Assembly: GCA_022566435.1 (NCBI GenBank)
Contig: JADFIX010000024.1
Location: forward strand, 1-12,926
Direction: 5' to 3'
Length of the DNA stretch: 12,926 nucleotides
From: Planctomycetota bacterium
GTDB taxonomy: Bacteria; Planctomycetota; Phycisphaerae; UBA1845
Part shown: positions 12,803 to 12,926 of the stretch, piece by piece
Layout: every line of letters starts with the position of its first letter
Numbering within the stretch: position 1 is the first letter of the stretch
Program-made: the position numbers and the translations under genes
The notes under the pieces: generated by a model
Told to the model about the DNA's origin: nothing
Databases searched by the model: none
Seen by the model: only the letters and a program-made list of their open reading frames with translations

Positions 12803-12926
12803 CTCCGGCTCCAGCCGCTCTCGAAGAGCAAGGCGCCGAATTGGCCGGCCGTGAACTGGTCAAAGAACCGCTTTCGCGCGAGGAATTGGACAAGCTTCTG
12901 CCCCGGTCAGGGGAGATCAACGATTA
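12803..12926. other. Right edge, coding strand unresolved
   Basis: The plus-strand frame from 12604 is open to the edge and its end (LAGRELVKEPLSREELDKLL at about 12841-12900, then PRSGEIND) has coding-like composition, but no ATG precedes it. The minus strand would need to hold the N-terminal part of the radical-SAM-linked gene, yet frames there are closed or low-complexity. Which strand codes here cannot be decided from the window. Confidence 0.3.

Overview
The window looks like a chromosomal stretch of a GC-rich bacterium, most likely a planctomycete or relative. This is inferred from the gene families present (a RAYT transposase remnant, a radical-SAM-linked protein next to RNase E/G, pentapeptide and LRR proteins, GT-C glycosyltransferase) and from intergenic spaces full of palindromic repeats. 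No rRNA, tRNA or CRISPR array was found.

Left part (1-2008): the 3' end of an ABC-type FtsX/MacB-like permease gene, then the first 13 codons of what seems to be a second permease gene, cut off by a stop. Next comes a junk zone (about 2010-2460) with the N-terminal remnant of a REP-associated tyrosine (IS200-like) transposase on the minus strand, carrying an in-frame stop. A secreted leucine-rich-repeat protein (2460-3923, minus) follows; it is visibly more AT-rich than its neighbours and has its own candidate promoter. On its other side lies the C-terminal remnant of an IS1380-like transposase (4179-4364). The LRR gene therefore sits between two dead transposases, as cargo of an old accessory insertion.

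Repeat island (4400-5065): an inverted pair of a structured palindromic element, a five-copy 30-bp tandem repeat that grows out of one end of it, and a chain of three hairpins. No protein gene is supported here.

Middle (5120-8781): a GT-C type membrane glycosyltransferase and a small VOC/glyoxalase-fold protein on the plus strand, then a convergent pentapeptide-repeat protein whose N-terminal portion appears to lie in another frame upstream, consistent with a one-base deletion.

Right part (8782-12926): a 560-base non-coding gap with an inverted REP-like pair; a lipoprotein-like metzincin metalloprotease (9342-10175, plus); then a minus-strand block running leftward from the right edge: the C-terminal domain of a TIGR03936/DUF2344-like radical-SAM-linked protein and, two bases later, an RNase E/G with a long basic disordered N-terminal extension. 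The last two probably form one translation-coupled unit for RNA processing. I see no clearly new multi-gene system; the most unusual parts are the repeat island, the dead-transposon-flanked LRR gene, and the two genes with doubtful N-termini.
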